NCBI RefSeq assembly: GCF_004792415.1
Contig: NZ_CP038853.1
Coordinates: forward strand, 3,286,001-3,350,000
Length of the DNA stretch: 64,000 nt
Direction: 5' to 3'
From: Pantoea vagans
GTDB taxonomy: Bacteria; Pseudomonadota; Gammaproteobacteria; Enterobacterales; Enterobacteriaceae
Shown: positions 47,885-60,540 of the stretch, piece by piece
Numbering within the stretch: the first letter of the stretch is position 1
How the letters are laid out: each line of letters opens with the position of its first letter
Made by a program: the position numbers and the translations under genes
The notes under the pieces: generated by a model
The model's input: only the letters and a program-made list of their open reading frames with translations
Told to the model about the DNA's origin: nothing
Database searches by the model: none

Positions 47885-50590
47885 TCAGGCAATACGGCCA
47901 TGACACTGCTTGTACTTTTTACCGGAACCGCATGGGCAGGGATCGTTGCGGCCGACTTTACGTTCGCCACTTTGCTCCGCCACAGGCTCGGCTGCCAGCA
48001 GATCTTCTTCTACATGGCTTAGCTGCTGTTGCTGCGCCAGACGTTCAGCTTCTTCACGACGCTGTTGCTCCATCGCTTCAACTTCTTCTGGCATGCGCAC
48101 CTGCACTTTGCTCAGCGTACTGATCACTTCATACTTCAGTGATTCAAGCATTGCGGCAAACATAGCGAAGGACTCACGCTTGTACTCCTGCTTCGGATCT
48201 TTCTGCGCATAGCCGCGCAGATGGATACCCTGACGCAGATAGTCCATCGCAGCCAGATGCTCTTTCCACAATGAATCCAGCGTCTGCAGCATCACGCCTT
48301 TTTCGAAGTTGCGCATCATCTCTGCGCCAACGATCTGCTCTTTCTCTGCGTAGCTTTCCGTGGCGTGGGTCATGATGCGCTCACGCAGCACTTCTTCGTG
48401 CAGGTCAGGCTCTTTATCCAGCCACTCTGCAATCGGCAGGTTCAGATCGAAGTCAGCCCGCAGACGCTCTTCCAGACCCGGCACGTCCCACATCTCTTCC
48501 AGCGACTGCGGCGGAATATAGGTGTAGATGGTGGCTTTATAGACATCGTGGCGAATGCTATTGATGGTTTCGCTAACGTCAGAGACATCCAGCAGCTCAT
48601 TACGCTGACTGTAAATCGCGCGACGCTGGTCATTTGCCACATCATCATATTCCAGCAGCTGCTTACGAATATCGAAGTTGCGGCTTTCAACTTTACGCTG
48701 TGCGTTGGCAATCGCTTTGGTGACCCATGGATGCTCAATCGCTTCGCCTGGCTTCATGCCCAGTTTACGCATCATGTTGGAGACGCGGTCTGAGGCGAAA
48801 ATACGCATCAGCGCATCTTCCATCGACAGGTAGAAGCGCGAAGAACCAGCGTCACCCTGACGGCCGGCACGACCACGCAGCTGGTTATCGATACGACGCG
48901 ATTCGTGACGTTCGGTACCGACAATGTGCAGACCACCAGAAGCCAGAACCGCATCATGACGAATCTGCCATGCCGCTTTAATCTCCTGGATTTGCGCTTC
49001 AGTTGGCTCTTCCAGTTCTTCCACTTCAGCGTGCCAGCTACCGCCCAGCATAATATCCGTACCACGTCCGGCCATGTTGGTGGCGATAGTGACCGCACCC
49101 GGCTGACCGGCCTGCGCCACGATATCTGCTTCGCGGGCGTGGAATTTGGCGTTCAGGACGTTATGTTTGATACCGGCACGGGTCAGTTCGTTAGAAACCA
49201 CTTCTGATTTTTCAATCGAGATGGTCCCCACCAGCACTGGCTGACCGTTGGCTGTGCGCTCACGGATATCTTCGATAATGGCATCGATCTTCTCTTTCTC
49301 GGTCATGTAGACCAGGTCGGCCAGATCTTTACGCACCATGGGACGGTTGGTCGGCACCACAATGGTGTCGAGTTTGTAAATAGAGCTGAATTCGAACGCT
49401 TCGGTATCAGCAGTACCGGTCATACCGGCCAGCTTCTCGTAAATACGGAAGTAGTTCTGGAAGGTGATAGAGGCCAGCGTCTGGTTCTCGTTCTGAATCT
49501 CAACGCCTTCTTTTGCTTCAATCGCCTGATGCAGACCATCGGACCAGCGACGGCCCTGCATGGTACGGCCGGTGTGTTCATCAACAATCACCACTTCGCC
49601 ATCTTTCACGATGTAATCAACATCGCGGGTAAAGAGTGCGTGCGCACGCAGCGCTGCAGTGACGTGGTGCATCAGCATGATGTTGGTCGGTGAGTAGAGA
49701 GACTCACCCGCTTCCATGATGCCCTGGCTGACCAGCAGCTCTTCCACTTTCACCAGACCACGCTCAGACATGTGAGCCTGACGCGCTTTCTCATCGACCC
49801 AGAAGTCACCTTCACCCTGATGGGTTTCGGTATCTTCTTTATCCTGGCGAACCAGATGAGGGATGATCTTGTTCACTTTGGTGTAAAGCTCAGAACTGTC
49901 TTCTGCCGGACCAGAGATAATCAGCGGCGTACGCGCTTCATCGATCAGGATGGAGTCGACCTCATCCACCAGCGCATAGTGCAGTTTACGCTGTACACGC
50001 TCTTCCGGGCTGAAAGCCATGTTGTCGCGCAGATAGTCAAAGCCATATTCGTTGTTGGTGCCGTAGGTAATATCAGCAGCATAGGCTTCACGCTTCGCCA
50101 CAGCCGGCAGGCCCGACATGTTGATACCGATGCTTAAACCCAGGAACTCAAACAGTGGACGGTTATTTTCCGCATCACGCTGTGCCAGATAGTCGTTGAC
50201 GGTCACTACGTGAACGCCTTTGCCGGACAGCGCATTCAGATAGGCTGGCAGCGTTGCGGTCAGGGTTTTACCTTCACCGGTACGCATTTCAGCGATGCAG
50301 CGGTCGTTCAGCACCATGCCGCCGATCAACTGCACGTCGAAGTGACGCATGCCGAACACACGTTTACTCGCTTCACGCACGGTCGCGAACGCTTCCGGGA
50401 TCAGGTTTTCCAGCGATTCACCTTTTTTCAGGCGCTCGCGGAACTCATCGGTTTTCGCTTTCAGTTCATCGTCAGAGAGCTTCTCAAAATCGGGCTCCAT
50501 CTTATTGATGACGTCCACCACTTTGCGCATACGGCGCAGCGTACGATCGTTACTGCTACCAAAAACCTTGGTCAATATTTTGCTTAACAT
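47885..50590 (-). CDS. secA: Protein translocase ATPase SecA
   Basis: SecA is the ATPase that drives preproteins through SecYEG. The 901-residue protein has Walker [10 protein letters not shown] near residue 102, [14 protein letters not shown] of the DEAD motor, the helicase motif GRAGRQGD and the C-terminal zinc-binding [16 protein letters not shown], which contacts SecB. The start is [20 protein letters not shown]. secM lies directly upstream, giving secretion-dependent control of secA translation. Confidence 0.97.
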   Translation of the reverse strand: MLSKILTKVFGSSNDRTLRRMRKVVDVINKMEPDFEKLSDDELKAKTDEFRERLKKGESLENLIPEAFATVREASKRVFGMRHFDVQLIGGMVLNDRCIAEMRTGEGKTLTATLPAYLNALSGKGVHVVTVNDYLAQRDAENNRPLFEFLGLSIGINMSGLPAVAKREAYAADITYGTNNEYGFDYLRDNMAFSPEERVQRKLHYALVDEVDSILIDEARTPLIISGPAEDSSELYTKVNKIIPHLVRQDKEDTETHQGEGDFWVDEKARQAHMSERGLVKVEELLVSQGIMEAGESLYSPTNIMLMHHVTAALRAHALFTRDVDYIVKDGEVVIVDEHTGRTMQGRRWSDGLHQAIEAKEGVEIQNENQTLASITFQNYFRIYEKLAGMTGTADTEAFEFSSIYKLDTIVVPTNRPMVRKDLADLVYMTEKEKIDAIIEDIRERTANGQPVLVGTISIEKSEVVSNELTRAGIKHNVLNAKFHAREADIVAQAGQPGAVTIATNMAGRGTDIMLGGSWHAEVEELEEPTEAQIQEIKAAWQIRHDAVLASGGLHIVGTERHESRRIDNQLRGRAGRQGDAGSSRFYLSMEDALMRIFASDRVSNMMRKLGMKPGEAIEHPWVTKAIANAQRKVESRNFDIRKQLLEYDDVANDQRRAIYSQRNELLDVSDVSETINSIRHDVYKATIYTYIPPQSLEEMWDVPGLEERLRADFDLNLPIAEWLDKEPDLHEEVLRERIMTHATESYAEKEQIVGAEMMRNFEKGVMLQTLDSLWKEHLAAMDYLRQGIHLRGYAQKDPKQEYKRESFAMFAAMLESLKYEVISTLSKVQVRMPEEVEAMEQQRREEAERLAQQQQLSHVEEDLLAAEPVAEQSGERKVGRNDPCPCGSGKKYKQCHGRIA

Positions 50591-50664
50591 AGTAAATATA
50601 TTCTCAATTCAGCCGGCGCATTCCGGACTGCAAAATCTAAACAGCGTGAATAAAACCAAAAATA

Positions 50665-51189
50665 TTAGCAGAACAATCGGGCGGGTCCGGCGCGAATGCC
50701 ATGCACGCTGGCATGCCATTCTACCCATGAGCGGGTAGTGGCCGTGAAAAGAGGCGGTACAGATATCTGCTGCGGTGCAGTGTGCAGCGCAGAATGTGAT
50801 GTCAGTAAATTATGCAGTGAGTCGATCAGCGCCAGCTTTTGTGCCGCCAGCGGTAACTGCTGTTGCTCCGCCTGCACCTGAGGTGCCAGCGTGAAAGAGA
50901 GGTGACGAATAACGGTGCGGATGGCGTGCTGATGCCAGTAATCCACGCTGAAGCTTGGACGTCGGGATGCTTCCTGAAGCCGGATTAAATGATCGAAGCG
51001 TGTGGCATTGCCAAGAAAGAGACTACTTGCCGGCGATTCAGACGAGGCGTTGAGTTCGGAGCTTTGCGCACAGGCTGGCAGGCCAAAGCTGGCCGCTACC
51101 ATCCCTAACAGGAGATGGGGCCAGAAGTAGCGTCTACCTAATTGTCGCCAGCGCAGAAGAATCCCGATCACAACCTTTCCATCGCGCAT
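50665..51189 (-). CDS. secM: Secretion monitor SecM
   Basis: SecM is a secreted nascent chain whose ribosome arrest regulates secA. The frame is 174 residues from the ATG at 51189. A GTG at 51171 aligns better with the E. coli GTG start and would give 168 residues. The signal segment RYFWPHLLLGMVAASFGLPA and the block VDYWHQHAIRTVIRHLSFTLAPQ are well conserved. The arrest region reads SWVEWHASVHGIRAGP: GIRAGP and the Trp six residues earlier are kept, but the usual Phe and Ile are Arg and His. The C-terminal ARLFC tail is also unusual. Confidence 0.9.
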   Translation of the reverse strand: MRDGKVVIGILLRWRQLGRRYFWPHLLLGMVAASFGLPACAQSSELNASSESPASSLFLGNATRFDHLIRLQEASRRPSFSVDYWHQHAIRTVIRHLSFTLAPQVQAEQQQLPLAAQKLALIDSLHNLLTSHSALHTAPQQISVPPLFTATTRSWVEWHASVHGIRAGPARLFC

Positions 51190-51472
51190 GCTCTGTTGCG
51201 CTCTTGATTTCGTGTACCCGCCGCGAGCCGCAACGGATTTCGGCCTGTAAAAGCGCCACAGATAGTAACATTAATGTGGGGCATCCACACGTGGGATTAA
51301 AGAGGCGGCGTGAGAAAACGCGTGTAATTGTTCAGCAATTCAGCAGAACAGACAACGCTTTGCGAGCAAGGTCGCAGTCATCGAGTGTATTACGGAAGGC
51401 AATAAAAAAACGGCTGGTGCCGCTGACCGGAGAGGGTGTCAGCATAACCAGCCGTTTCACGTTCTGGGGTAG
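51190..51472. other. Intergenic region between lpxC terminator and secM
   Basis: These 283 bases hold the secM-secA promoter region and, at the right, the lpxC terminator (51402-51457). No gene longer than background is supported. Confidence 0.6.
51402..51457 (-). terminator. Branched Rho-independent terminator of lpxC
   Basis: On the minus strand AAACGGCTGGT pairs with ACCAGCCGTTT (51408-51418 with 51447-51457), and an inner GCTGAC/GTCAGC stem (51422-51427 with 51438-51443) fills the loop. A T-run follows on the minus strand. It begins 16 bases past the lpxC stop. Confidence 0.85.
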
Positions 51473-52390
51473 TTAAGCCAGAACCAGATTCGGTGCTTTG
51501 AATGCCACTGGCAGTTCAGCTTCGTCTTCGAAGGTTGCCCATTCCCAGGCTTCCTGCTTAGCCAGAACCGCCTGCAACAGCTTGTTGTTCAGCGCGTGGC
51601 CCGATTTGAACGCAGTGAATGCGCCAATGATGTTGTGACCACACATAAACAAGTCGCCAATCGCGTCCAGCATTTTGTGACGGACAAACTCGTCTTCAAA
51701 ACGCAGACCTTCTTCATTCAGTACGCGGAAATCATCCAGACCTATCGCACAATCTAAGCTACCGCCCAGGCACAGGCCTTTAGACTGCAGATATTCGATT
51801 TCACGCATAAAGCCAAATGTACGCGCCCGGCTGATTTGACGAACAAAGGCGTCAGCAGAGAAGTTCATCGCATAGCGCTGTGAGCTGGAATCGATAGCCG
51901 GGTGTTTAAAGTCGATGGTGAAATCGAGCGAGAAACCGTTATACGGTTTGATCTCTGCCCATTTGTCACCCTCTTCCACACGCACGGTCTGCTTAACACG
52001 CACAAATTTCTTCGCGCTGTTGAGCTGCTCGATGCCCGCATCCATCAGCAGATAGATAAACGGTGCTGCGCTGCCATCCATGATTGGGATTTCTGGCGCA
52101 TCGACTTCAACAATAATGTTGTCGATACCCAGACCCGCCAGGGCGGCATTAAGGTGTTCAACCGTTGAAATACGCACGCCTTCATCATTCACCAGGCAGG
52201 TACTCAGCATGGTGTCGCGCACGTATTTTGCATCAGCCGGAAAATCTACCGGTGGATTCAAGTCGGTGCGACGATAGATGACCCCGGTGTTAGCCGACGC
52301 AGGGCGTAATGTCAGTGTGACTTTTTTGCCGGTATGTAAACCGACGCCAGTCGCCTGAACAATACGTTTTAATGTCCTTTGTTTGATCAT
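51473..52390 (-). CDS. lpxC: UDP-3-O-acyl-N-acetylglucosamine deacetylase
   Basis: LpxC catalyses the committed step of lipid A synthesis. With the start [20 protein letters not shown] it is 305 residues, the same as E. coli. Zinc ligands are His79 in [13 protein letters not shown] and His238/Asp242 of DAIGDLFM. The [18 protein letters not shown] region is conserved. A reading seven codons longer is not supported. It lies 100 bases after ftsZ, in the usual position. Confidence 0.97.
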   Translation of the reverse strand: MIKQRTLKRIVQATGVGLHTGKKVTLTLRPASANTGVIYRRTDLNPPVDFPADAKYVRDTMLSTCLVNDEGVRISTVEHLNAALAGLGIDNIIVEVDAPEIPIMDGSAAPFIYLLMDAGIEQLNSAKKFVRVKQTVRVEEGDKWAEIKPYNGFSLDFTIDFKHPAIDSSSQRYAMNFSADAFVRQISRARTFGFMREIEYLQSKGLCLGGSLDCAIGLDDFRVLNEEGLRFEDEFVRHKMLDAIGDLFMCGHNIIGAFTAFKSGHALNNKLLQAVLAKQEAWEWATFEDEAELPVAFKAPNLVLA

Positions 52391-52491
52391 CGCATTATCT
52401 CGCAGTATCACCTTTCCGACCGCCAGTATACTTTACCAGCGGACAGACACTTTAGCACAAAGAGCGGAGAATCCCAATTATAGGGTTAATC

Positions 52492-53646
52492 CTAGTCGGC
52501 CTGCTTACGTAAAAAGGCCGGAATATCAAGATAGTCTGGCTCTTTATTCGACTGCGCAGCCTGATCGTTAACGACTTTGGCAGCAGGCTTCTGCTCCTGC
52601 GGCAGCGGTGACATACCGTGCTGCTGATAGCGATGATCCATCACTGGCTGGCTGGCTGGCTTGTTGGTGACCAGCGTGATTTCCGGACGCTTGTCCATGC
52701 CAATACCGGTTGCCACGACAGTGACGCGCAGTTCGTCGTTCATTTCCGGATCCAGCGACGTACCGATTACCACGGTCGCGTTGTCAGAGGCGAAGGCGCG
52801 GATAGTGTTACCCACGGTTTCGAACTCATCCAGACGCAGGTCGAAGCCCGCAGTAATGTTGACCAGCACGCCACGGGCGCCAGACAGGTCGATATCTTCC
52901 AGCAGCGGGCTGGAGATCGCCATTTCAGCCGCTTCTTCCGCACGATCTTCACCGCACGCCACGCCTGAACCCATCATTGCATAGCCCATTTCGGACATCA
53001 CGGTACGCACGTCAGCAAAGTCGACGTTCATCAGGCCCGGACGGGTGATCAGCTCGGCGATACCCTGGACTGCCCCTTTCAGCACGTCATTGGCCGCACC
53101 AAACGCATCCAGCAGGGAAATGCCACGACCCAGCACTTTCAGCAGCTTGTCGTTTGGAATGGTGATCAGTGAATCGACATGCTTGGAGAGTTCAGCGATC
53201 CCCTGCTCGGCAAACGCCATGCGTTTTTTGCCTTCGAAGTTGAATGGCTTGGTGACAACCGCCACCGTCAGGATACCGAGATCCTTGGCCACTTCAGCGA
53301 CCACAGGTGCTGCACCGGTACCGGTACCGCCGCCCATGCCTGCTGCGATGAAGACCATGTCTGCCCCTTCCAGCGCAGCCCGCAGTGCTTCGCGATCTTC
53401 CTCTGCAGAGTTACGGCCCACTTCCGGGTTCGCACCCGCACCCAGACCTTTGGTAATGTTATTACCGATCTGGATGGTCTGGCCGACCGCTGTTTTACGC
53501 AGCGCTTGCGCGTCGGTATTCACAGCAAAGAATTCCACACCTTCGATACGTTCGCGTACCATGTGCTCTACGGCGTTACCGCCGCCGCCACCGACGCCGA
53601 TGACTTTAATCACCGCGTCGTTGGTTAATTCCATAGGTTCAAACAT
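52492..53646 (-). CDS. ftsZ: Cell division GTPase FtsZ
   Basis: FtsZ is the tubulin homologue that assembles the division ring. The protein is 384 residues, beginning [20 protein letters not shown]. The GTP-binding signature [20 protein letters not shown] lies near residues 104-123, with the T7 loop [11 protein letters not shown]. The C-terminal peptide [14 protein letters not shown] binds FtsA, ZipA and ZapD, the last also encoded in this window. ftsA is 71 bases upstream. Confidence 0.97.
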   Translation of the reverse strand: MFEPMELTNDAVIKVIGVGGGGGNAVEHMVRERIEGVEFFAVNTDAQALRKTAVGQTIQIGNNITKGLGAGANPEVGRNSAEEDREALRAALEGADMVFIAAGMGGGTGTGAAPVVAEVAKDLGILTVAVVTKPFNFEGKKRMAFAEQGIAELSKHVDSLITIPNDKLLKVLGRGISLLDAFGAANDVLKGAVQGIAELITRPGLMNVDFADVRTVMSEMGYAMMGSGVACGEDRAEEAAEMAISSPLLEDIDLSGARGVLVNITAGFDLRLDEFETVGNTIRAFASDNATVVIGTSLDPEMNDELRVTVVATGIGMDKRPEITLVTNKPASQPVMDHRYQQHGMSPLPQEQKPAAKVVNDQAAQSNKEPDYLDIPAFLRKQAD

Positions 53647-53717
53647 GATTTCTCTCCGTTATGTGCCTGTCGCCTGGAGATCACTAAAGAAAACAGCATG
53701 ATCCCCTTTCACAAAAA

Positions 53718-54974
53718 TTAAAACTCTTTTTTTAACCAACTGTTAATACGCTTGAACCAGTTACCTACTGAAACCCGTTTTTCGGTCTCTGCATCACCGT
53801 TCATGTGCGACTCTTTGCCGTAATGCAACAGTCCCACGGCGGTGGAGTAGTACGATTCCTGCGCATAGTCAGTCAGGCCGGTAATATTCAGCGGCTGTCC
53901 GATACGCACCTGCGTATGGAATACGCGTTGCGCACAGGCCGCCAGTCCTTCGATTTGCGCTGCACCACCGGTCAGGACAATGCCTGCGGCCAGATGATGC
54001 TTCACGCCCTGCTGACGCAGTTGTTCCTGTAACTGCAGAATCTCGTCATTGACCAGATTCAAAAGTTCGGTATAGCGCGGCTCAATCACTTCCGCCAGCG
54101 TCTGACGTTGCAGGCTGCGCGGTGGACGTCCGCCTACGCTCGGCACTTCAACGTTCTCATCTTTGCCGACAATCGAGCCCAGCGCACAGCCATGGCGCAC
54201 TTTAATCGCCTCAGCATCCGTTGGTGGTGTACCAAACGCATAGGCGATATCGCTGGTGACGACGTTGCCCGCATACGGAATCACCTTAGTGTGCCGTAAA
54301 GCGCCGCCGGTATATACGGCTATGTCCATTGTACCGCCACCAATATCGACAACACAGACGCCCAGCTCACGTTCGTCTTCAGTCAGAACTGCAAAACTTG
54401 AGGCGAGGCCGGCAAAAATCAGCTGATCCACTTTCAGCCCGCAACGCTCAACGGCTTTAACGATGTTCTTCGCCATATCGTTGTGGCAGGTGATCAGGTG
54501 CACTTTTGCCTGCATGCGCACGCCGGACAGTCCGACCGGATTCTTAATCCCTTCCTGATAATCGATTGCGTATTCCTGAGGAATCACGTGCAGGATGCGG
54601 TGCTCGTCACGTACTCTCACCGATTTGGCGGTATGTACAACGTTCTCTACATCATCCTGAGTCACTTCCTCTTCCGAAATCGGAACCATCCCGATTTCGT
54701 TCTGACAACTGATATGTTTGCCCGATAAAGCAAGGTAGACGGAGGAGATCTGGCAATCTGCCATCAGCTCAGCCTGATCGATGGCGCGCTGAACGCATTT
54801 CACCACCGACTCAAGGTCGTTTACGCCACCTTTATCCATACCGCGGGAAGGGCAGCTGCCCACCCCAATAATGTTGACCATACCATCGGGCAGAACTTCC
54901 CCAACCAGGGCGGCAACCTTTGCAGTGCCGATTTCGAGTCCAACTACCAGTTTTCTGTCCGTTGCCTTGATCAT
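53718..54974 (-). CDS. ftsA: Cell division protein FtsA
   Basis: FtsA is an actin-like ATPase that anchors FtsZ to the membrane. The 418-residue protein has the phosphate motifs [16 protein letters not shown] and [14 protein letters not shown]. Its C-terminal amphipathic helix [15 protein letters not shown] inserts in the membrane. The first four bases overlap the ftsQ end, the typical arrangement. It starts [16 protein letters not shown]. Confidence 0.97.
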   Translation of the reverse strand: MIKATDRKLVVGLEIGTAKVAALVGEVLPDGMVNIIGVGSCPSRGMDKGGVNDLESVVKCVQRAIDQAELMADCQISSVYLALSGKHISCQNEIGMVPISEEEVTQDDVENVVHTAKSVRVRDEHRILHVIPQEYAIDYQEGIKNPVGLSGVRMQAKVHLITCHNDMAKNIVKAVERCGLKVDQLIFAGLASSFAVLTEDERELGVCVVDIGGGTMDIAVYTGGALRHTKVIPYAGNVVTSDIAYAFGTPPTDAEAIKVRHGCALGSIVGKDENVEVPSVGGRPPRSLQRQTLAEVIEPRYTELLNLVNDEILQLQEQLRQQGVKHHLAAGIVLTGGAAQIEGLAACAQRVFHTQVRIGQPLNITGLTDYAQESYYSTAVGLLHYGKESHMNGDAETEKRVSVGNWFKRINSWLKKEF

Positions 54975-55810
54975 TGTTGTTTAGCCTGTGCCTGGTTCTG
55001 TTGCTGATTACTGTCCTGTGGCTCCATCACGACCGGTGTCCAGCCAACAGAAGCGCCAGAGTCGTATCGCAAATCCACGTAGCTGATACGTTTGCTCTCG
55101 TTCTGACCTTGCTGTTGCAGCACCGGGTAGAGCTCAATAAAGCGATTCAGTCGTTTCATGGTGTCGCTGCGGCCCAGTTCGATACGTACATCATCGCTGG
55201 TGACCAGCTGCCATGAACGACGGGCCGTCATCGACGCCACCTTCAGGGTAAACTTCCGGGCTTTCAGCACATCATCCATGCTGTGATAGCCCGCCAGGAC
55301 CTCTTTCTCACTCCCTTCTGGCCCATACAACATCGGCATTGTTTCTTTGCCGGCATGACTGGCGGGTACGCTGAAGGAGACACCTTCAGCATCCACCATA
55401 TGCAAATCGTTCCAGCGCGCCACCGGCGTATACTCCACCAGATGGATCTTCAGTTCGTCCGGCCACTGCTTACGCACGCTGACCTGCTTTATCCACGGCA
55501 GCCGCTCAATCTGCTGCTGCAGGATATCCACATCCTGAGACATAAACGTCCCAGGCGGACCCAGCGACAGAATCGCCTGGCGGATATCGTCGTGGGTGGT
55601 GTAGTGCGTCTGTCCTGTCACCACCAGTTTTGACAGCGGCAGCCGGGACGCATCGTTCATCCACTTCAGCACTACCAGCCCGCCGGCAACCATAATCCCG
55701 ATAACCATCAGCAGAAAAACAATGCCGAACAGTCGGGCTCCGTTACTGCGCCCGGTGCGAATACGCTCCTGCGGTTCACGGTTTCGAACTCTCATCGCCG
55801 CCTGTGACAT
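54971..55810 (-). CDS. ftsQ: Cell division protein FtsQ
   Basis: FtsQ is a bitopic membrane protein linking early and late divisome proteins. With the start at [20 protein letters not shown] it has 279 residues. A short cytoplasmic tail is followed by one membrane segment (about residues 27-48). The periplasmic POTRA domain ([20 protein letters not shown]) and beta domain ([20 protein letters not shown]) follow. A start ten codons upstream lies inside ddlB. It begins just after the ddlB stop. Confidence 0.96.
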   Translation of the reverse strand: MSQAAMRVRNREPQERIRTGRSNGARLFGIVFLLMVIGIMVAGGLVVLKWMNDASRLPLSKLVVTGQTHYTTHDDIRQAILSLGPPGTFMSQDVDILQQQIERLPWIKQVSVRKQWPDELKIHLVEYTPVARWNDLHMVDAEGVSFSVPASHAGKETMPMLYGPEGSEKEVLAGYHSMDDVLKARKFTLKVASMTARRSWQLVTSDDVRIELGRSDTMKRLNRFIELYPVLQQQGQNESKRISYVDLRYDSGASVGWTPVVMEPQDSNQQQNQAQAKQQ

Positions 55811-55811
55811 A

Positions 55812-56732
55812 TCAGTCGGCCAGCTCCAGAATATGGGCAACCAGTTGCGGGAAACTCATGCCCGCCTGTTTCGCTGCCATAGGAACCAGACTGTGGCTGG
55901 TCATGCCCGGAGAGGTATTGGCTTCCAGCAACTGAAAGCGCCCTTCCCCATCCGTCATCACATCAACCCGTCCCCAGCCACGACAGCCCAGTGCACGCCA
56001 GGCCGCCAGCACCAGCTGTTGTAATTCAGCTTCACGTTCAGCGCTTAAATCGGCCGGACAGACGTACTGAGTATCGTCAGAAATGTATTTAGCTTCATAG
56101 TCATAGAACTCACTGGCGCTCTTTATTTCAATTGAGGGCAGAATACGATCGCCCACAATCGCGACGGTATACTCCGCGCCGCTGAGAAACGCTTCGACCA
56201 GTACGTCATTGTCGTGCTTAAACGCCATGTCCAGTGCGGCAGGCAGCGCGCTCAGATCGTTAACCCGGCTGATACCCACGCTCGAGCCTTCACAGGCTGG
56301 CTTAACAAACAGTGGCAGACCCAGCGCCGCAATTGCTGCGTTGCTCTCTGCATCCAGCCCGGCATCAAACTGCTGACGCGTCAGCCAGACAAATTTTCCT
56401 GACGGTAAACCGCGCCCCTGCCACAGCAGTTTGGTGCGCAGCTTATCCATGGTCACAGCCGATGCCATTACGCCGCTGCCGGTGTAAGGCAGTTGCAGGA
56501 ACTCCAGCACCGCCTGCATCGTGCCATCTTCCCCGCCCCGGCCATGCAGCGCGATAAAGGCTTTGGTAAAGCCCTGCTCTTTCAGCGTCAGCACCGACAC
56601 ATCACGGGTGTCGACGCCATGCGCATCGATGCCCATTTCCCGCAGTCCGGCGACGACGGCCTGACCCGAGTTCAGCGAAACCTCACGCTCTGCTGAGGTG
56701 CCGCCCATTAATACGGCAACTTTATCCGCCAT
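55812..56732 (-). CDS. ddlB: D-alanine-D-alanine ligase B
   Basis: DdlB makes the D-Ala-D-Ala dipeptide for peptidoglycan. The protein is 306 residues from [20 protein letters not shown], the same length as E. coli DdlB. ATP-grasp features include [18 protein letters not shown] and the C-terminal [18 protein letters not shown]. An ATG 26 codons upstream lies within murC and is rejected. The start overlaps the murC end by 11 bases. Confidence 0.96.
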   Translation of the reverse strand: MADKVAVLMGGTSAEREVSLNSGQAVVAGLREMGIDAHGVDTRDVSVLTLKEQGFTKAFIALHGRGGEDGTMQAVLEFLQLPYTGSGVMASAVTMDKLRTKLLWQGRGLPSGKFVWLTRQQFDAGLDAESNAAIAALGLPLFVKPACEGSSVGISRVNDLSALPAALDMAFKHDNDVLVEAFLSGAEYTVAIVGDRILPSIEIKSASEFYDYEAKYISDDTQYVCPADLSAEREAELQQLVLAAWRALGCRGWGRVDVMTDGEGRFQLLEANTSPGMTSHSLVPMAAKQAGMSFPQLVAHILELAD

Positions 56733-58200
56733 GACGATCCTCCGCTTTGCGTTCCGGCTGGAGCTTAGTCTCCGCCAGCTTGCGGGCAACCTTACCGACG
56801 TTACCGGCACCCTGCACCAGGATCAGGTCATTGCCTGACAGCAGTGGTGCCAGCATTTCCGGCAGCGCGTCATGTTCCGGCACCAGAATCGGATCAACCT
56901 TGCCCCGGTTACGAATGGCACGGCACAGCGAACGGCTGTCAGCACCCGGAATCGCGGTTTCACCAGCGGAGTACACATCCAGCATCAGTAACACATCGAC
57001 ATGCGACAGCACGTTGGCGAAATCATCAAACAGATCGCGGGTACGGCTGTAACGGTGCGGCTGAAACACCATCACCAGTTTTTTATCCGGCCAGCCTGCG
57101 CGCGCAGCTTTAATCGTCGCGTCCACTTCGGTTGGGTGATGACCGTAATCATCCACCAGCATGGCGGTGCCCGGCTGACCGTTCACCGGCTCTGTCGGGA
57201 ATTCACCCAGCAGATCAAAGCGACGGCCCGTGCCCTGGAAACTCTCCAGCGCAGCCAGGATGGCATTGTCTTCAATGCCCTCTTCACTGGCGACGGCAAC
57301 CGCGGCTGCCGCGTTCAGGGCGTTATGGCGACCCGGCGCATTCAGCGTAATCTGCAGCGGCGCTTTGTCCTGACGAATCAGGGTAAAATGCCCTTGCGCG
57401 CCACTCTGCTCATAGTTTTCAATGCGCAGATCCGCATCGTCACTGAAACCATACGTGGTGATATGACGGCCCACGCGCGGGATCAGGTCACGGATAACCA
57501 CATCGTCCACACACATCACCGCACGACCGTAAAACGGCAGGTTGTGCAGGAAGTTAATAAACGTCTGCTTCAGGTTCTCAAAATCGCCCTGATAGGTGTC
57601 CATATGGTCAGCTTCGATGTTGGTCACAATCGCCACCATCGGCTGCAGATGCAGGAACGACGCATCGCTCTCATCGGCTTCGGCAATCAGATAGCGGCTG
57701 TGACCCAGACGCGCATGGGTACCTGCTGCTTTAACCAGGCCGCCGTTAACGAAAGTCGGATCAAGACCGGCTTCCGCATAAATACTCGACACCATCGCCG
57801 TGGTGGTCGTTTTGCCATGCGTACCCGCAACGGCGATGCCGTGACGGAAACGCATCAGTTCAGCCAGCATCTCCGCGCGACGGATCACCGGGATACGCTG
57901 TTCACGAGCCGCTACCAGTTCCGGGTTATCCTGCGATACGGCGCTGGAGACCACAACGACGCTGGCATCGGTCACGTTTTCGGGGCGATGGTTAAAATAA
58001 ATGGTGGCGCCCAGGGCGATCAGGTTCTGCGTCACCGGGTTAGGGGCCAAATCTGAACCGCTGATATGGTAGCCTTCATTTGCTAACACTTCGGCAATAC
58101 CGCCCATGCCAGCACCACCGATGCCGACAAAGTGGATGTGCCGGACGCGACGCATCTCGGGCACGATAGAACGCAGTTTTGCCAATTGTTGTGTATTCAT
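56722..58200 (-). CDS. murC: UDP-N-acetylmuramate-L-alanine ligase
   Basis: MurC adds L-alanine to UDP-MurNAc. The 492-residue Mur ligase has a Rossmann N-domain ([20 protein letters not shown]), the ATP loop [20 protein letters not shown] near residue 125, and the central catalytic histidine/asparagine region [14 protein letters not shown]. It starts [20 protein letters not shown]. It is 70 bases from murG. Confidence 0.97.
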   Translation of the reverse strand: MNTQQLAKLRSIVPEMRRVRHIHFVGIGGAGMGGIAEVLANEGYHISGSDLAPNPVTQNLIALGATIYFNHRPENVTDASVVVVSSAVSQDNPELVAAREQRIPVIRRAEMLAELMRFRHGIAVAGTHGKTTTTAMVSSIYAEAGLDPTFVNGGLVKAAGTHARLGHSRYLIAEADESDASFLHLQPMVAIVTNIEADHMDTYQGDFENLKQTFINFLHNLPFYGRAVMCVDDVVIRDLIPRVGRHITTYGFSDDADLRIENYEQSGAQGHFTLIRQDKAPLQITLNAPGRHNALNAAAAVAVASEEGIEDNAILAALESFQGTGRRFDLLGEFPTEPVNGQPGTAMLVDDYGHHPTEVDATIKAARAGWPDKKLVMVFQPHRYSRTRDLFDDFANVLSHVDVLLMLDVYSAGETAIPGADSRSLCRAIRNRGKVDPILVPEHDALPEMLAPLLSGNDLILVQGAGNVGKVARKLAETKLQPERKAEDRHGG

Positions 58201-58270
58201 CGCTCTCAGTTACCTGCTATTTCAGTTTGTACCCACTTCGGGTACAGGTCAGACACGCTGACCGGAATGA

Positions 58271-59329
58271 TTACTTTGCGGCGCGAGCCACTTCCTGAGC
58301 GACCCGTTCAGTCGCATCGGGGATCGCCACCTGACGGGCCTGCTCAGCCATCGTCAGCAGTGTTGCGCGGTCCCAGTGGCGTAGCAAATCCGCTACAGCC
58401 TCCGCAGTAAATTGCGGCTGCTCAAAAATTCTGGCGGCGCCCGCTTTCTCCAGCGGCAGCGCGTTCCAGTACTGCTGGCGATCTTTGTGCTGAAACGGCA
58501 CGAAAATCGCCGGTAAACCAGCGGCAGCAACTTCACTCACGGTTAACGCGCCGGAGCGACATACCACCACATCAGCCCAGGCGTAGGCGGCAGCCATGTC
58601 ATCAATAAACTCAGTGACCTTATGCTGCGTCTGTCCCACCTGCTGATACGCTTTCTCTGCTTCGGGCTGTGCCCCTTTACCGGTCTGATGCCACAGGGTG
58701 ATCTCATCACCCACCAGCGCCGCAACCTGCGGCAGCGTCTGGTTCAGAATCCGCGCACCCTGACTGCCGCCAATCACCAGCACCCGAATCGGGCCACGAC
58801 GATCCGCCAGACGTTGCGCGGGTAAAGGCAGAGCCAGAACATCGGTACGAACCGGATTCCCCACCACATCGGCGGCGGGAAACGCGCCCGGAAACGCCTG
58901 CAAAACTTTGGTAGCGATTTTCGCCAGCCATTTGTTAGTCAGCCCGGCGATCCCGTTCTGCTCATGCAGCACCACCGGAATTCCGCAGCTCCACGCCGCT
59001 AAGCCGCCTGGTCCTGAAACGTAGCCGCCCATGCCCAGCACAACATCCGGCTGCCAGTCTTTCATAATGCGACGCGCCTGGCGCCAGGCATTGAAGATAC
59101 GCAGCGGTGCCAGCAGCAGTGCTTTCATGCCTTTTCCGCGTAATCCGCTGATACGGATGAAGTCGATGTCGATGCCGTGTTTTGGCACCAGATCGGCTTC
59201 CATACGGTCGGCGGTGCCTAACCAGCGAACCTGCCAGCCCTGTTCCATCAGATGATGGGCGACAGCCAGACCGGGAAAGACATGTCCGCCGGTTCCGCCT
59301 GCCATCACCATCAATCGCTTACCGCTCAT
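58271..59329 (-). CDS. murG: Lipid II synthase glycosyltransferase MurG
   Basis: MurG adds GlcNAc to lipid I to give lipid II at the inner face of the membrane. The 352-residue GT-B enzyme has the glycine loop [20 protein letters not shown], the second loop [16 protein letters not shown] and the donor-binding stretch [20 protein letters not shown]. It overlaps ftsW by four bases. Confidence 0.97.
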   Translation of the reverse strand: MSGKRLMVMAGGTGGHVFPGLAVAHHLMEQGWQVRWLGTADRMEADLVPKHGIDIDFIRISGLRGKGMKALLLAPLRIFNAWRQARRIMKDWQPDVVLGMGGYVSGPGGLAAWSCGIPVVLHEQNGIAGLTNKWLAKIATKVLQAFPGAFPAADVVGNPVRTDVLALPLPAQRLADRRGPIRVLVIGGSQGARILNQTLPQVAALVGDEITLWHQTGKGAQPEAEKAYQQVGQTQHKVTEFIDDMAAAYAWADVVVCRSGALTVSEVAAAGLPAIFVPFQHKDRQQYWNALPLEKAGAARIFEQPQFTAEAVADLLRHWDRATLLTMAEQARQVAIPDATERVAQEVARAAK

Positions 59330-60540
59330 CGACCACCTCGGGTAAACGCCTGCGCTTTCGCCAGGCGCGTTTCATAATCTATGCGTAATAAAAAGACGAT
59401 GGCGGTCGACATAATGATCAGACTCGACCCACCGTAACTGATCAGCGGTAAGGTCAGGCCTTTGGTCGGTAACATACCGGCGGCAGCCCCGACGTTAACC
59501 AGCGCCTGGAAGCTGAACCAGACACCGATTGAACAGGCTAAAAAGCCGGAAAAACGCTGATCCAGTTCCAGAGCACGACGGCCAATCGACATCGCACGAA
59601 AAGCGACGAAGAATACCATTAAAAGTGCCAGTACCACACCGACATAGCCGAGTTCTTCCCCGATGATGGCGAAAATAAAGTCGGTATGCGCTTCCGGCAG
59701 ATATTCCAGCTTTTGCACCGAGTTACCGAGTCCCTGCCCCCAGAATTCTCCGCGACCAAATGCCATCAGAGACTGCGTCAGCTGGTAGCCACTACCAAAC
59801 GGATCTTCCCATGGATTCCAGAACGAGGTCACACGACGCATACGATAAGGTTCAGCAATGATCAGCAGGATCACCGCAAAAATACCGGAGCCGATGATGG
59901 CCATGAACTGCCACAGTTTGGCACCGGCCAGGAACAGCATCGCCAGCGTGGTGACAAACAGCACCACCACCGTACCCAGGTCAGGCTGCGCCAGCAGTAA
60001 CACCGCCAGCACGACCATCACGCCCATCGGCTTACAGAAGCCCCAGAAGTTGTTACGCACCTCTTCCACTTTGCGCACCAGGTAGCTGGCGAGATAGCAA
60101 AACAGGGAGAGCTTCGACAACTCCGCAGGCTGGATACGCAGTGGACCCAGCGCGATCCAGCGCGAGGCACCGTTGACCGAGCTGCCGACGACCAGAACAA
60201 TCAGCAGCATCGCCACCGTGACCATCAGCATCACGTTGCTGTAGCGCTGCCAGAAATCCATCGGCACCCGCAGCGTGACCAGTGCCATACCCAAAGCCAG
60301 CACAATGTAGAACGCATCACGTTTGGCGAAGTAAAAGAGGTCGTCATTCAGACGCTGACCTACCGGCATAGACGCCGACGTCACCATCACAAAACCAATT
60401 ACCGCCAGGCCCAGCGTCAGCCATAACAGTGTGCGGTCATAAAGCACCAGCGAGGAATCATCACTTTCGCGTGCGCCCATCACCCAATCTTTCAGGCGTC
60501 CTGAGAAGTAACCCGCCAGTCCGGCGCCAGGAATACGCAT
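59326..60540 (-). CDS. ftsW: Septal peptidoglycan polymerase FtsW
   Basis: FtsW is the SEDS-family glycosyltransferase of the divisome, with ten membrane segments and the partner FtsI outside the window. The protein is 404 residues, slightly shorter than E. coli FtsW because of a shorter N-terminus. Characteristic motifs are [19 protein letters not shown] and [19 protein letters not shown]. It overlaps murD by one base (TGATG junction) and murG by four. Confidence 0.96.
   Translation of the reverse strand: MRIPGAGLAGYFSGRLKDWVMGARESDDSSLVLYDRTLLWLTLGLAVIGFVMVTSASMPVGQRLNDDLFYFAKRDAFYIVLALGMALVTLRVPMDFWQRYSNVMLMVTVAMLLIVLVVGSSVNGASRWIALGPLRIQPAELSKLSLFCYLASYLVRKVEEVRNNFWGFCKPMGVMVVLAVLLLAQPDLGTVVVLFVTTLAMLFLAGAKLWQFMAIIGSGIFAVILLIIAEPYRMRRVTSFWNPWEDPFGSGYQLTQSLMAFGRGEFWGQGLGNSVQKLEYLPEAHTDFIFAIIGEELGYVGVVLALLMVFFVAFRAMSIGRRALELDQRFSGFLACSIGVWFSFQALVNVGAAAGMLPTKGLTLPLISYGGSSLIIMSTAIVFLLRIDYETRLAKAQAFTRGGR

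Noticed and set aside
50591..50664. A secA-sequestering hairpin in the secM-secA gap
   Set aside because: The gap contains CCGG-rich stretches, but I could not find a convincing stem that pairs with the secA ribosome site by eye. RNA folding would be needed.
57001..58056. 351-codon plus-strand frame
   Set aside because: It is fully antisense to murC, which is certain by its motifs and operon position.
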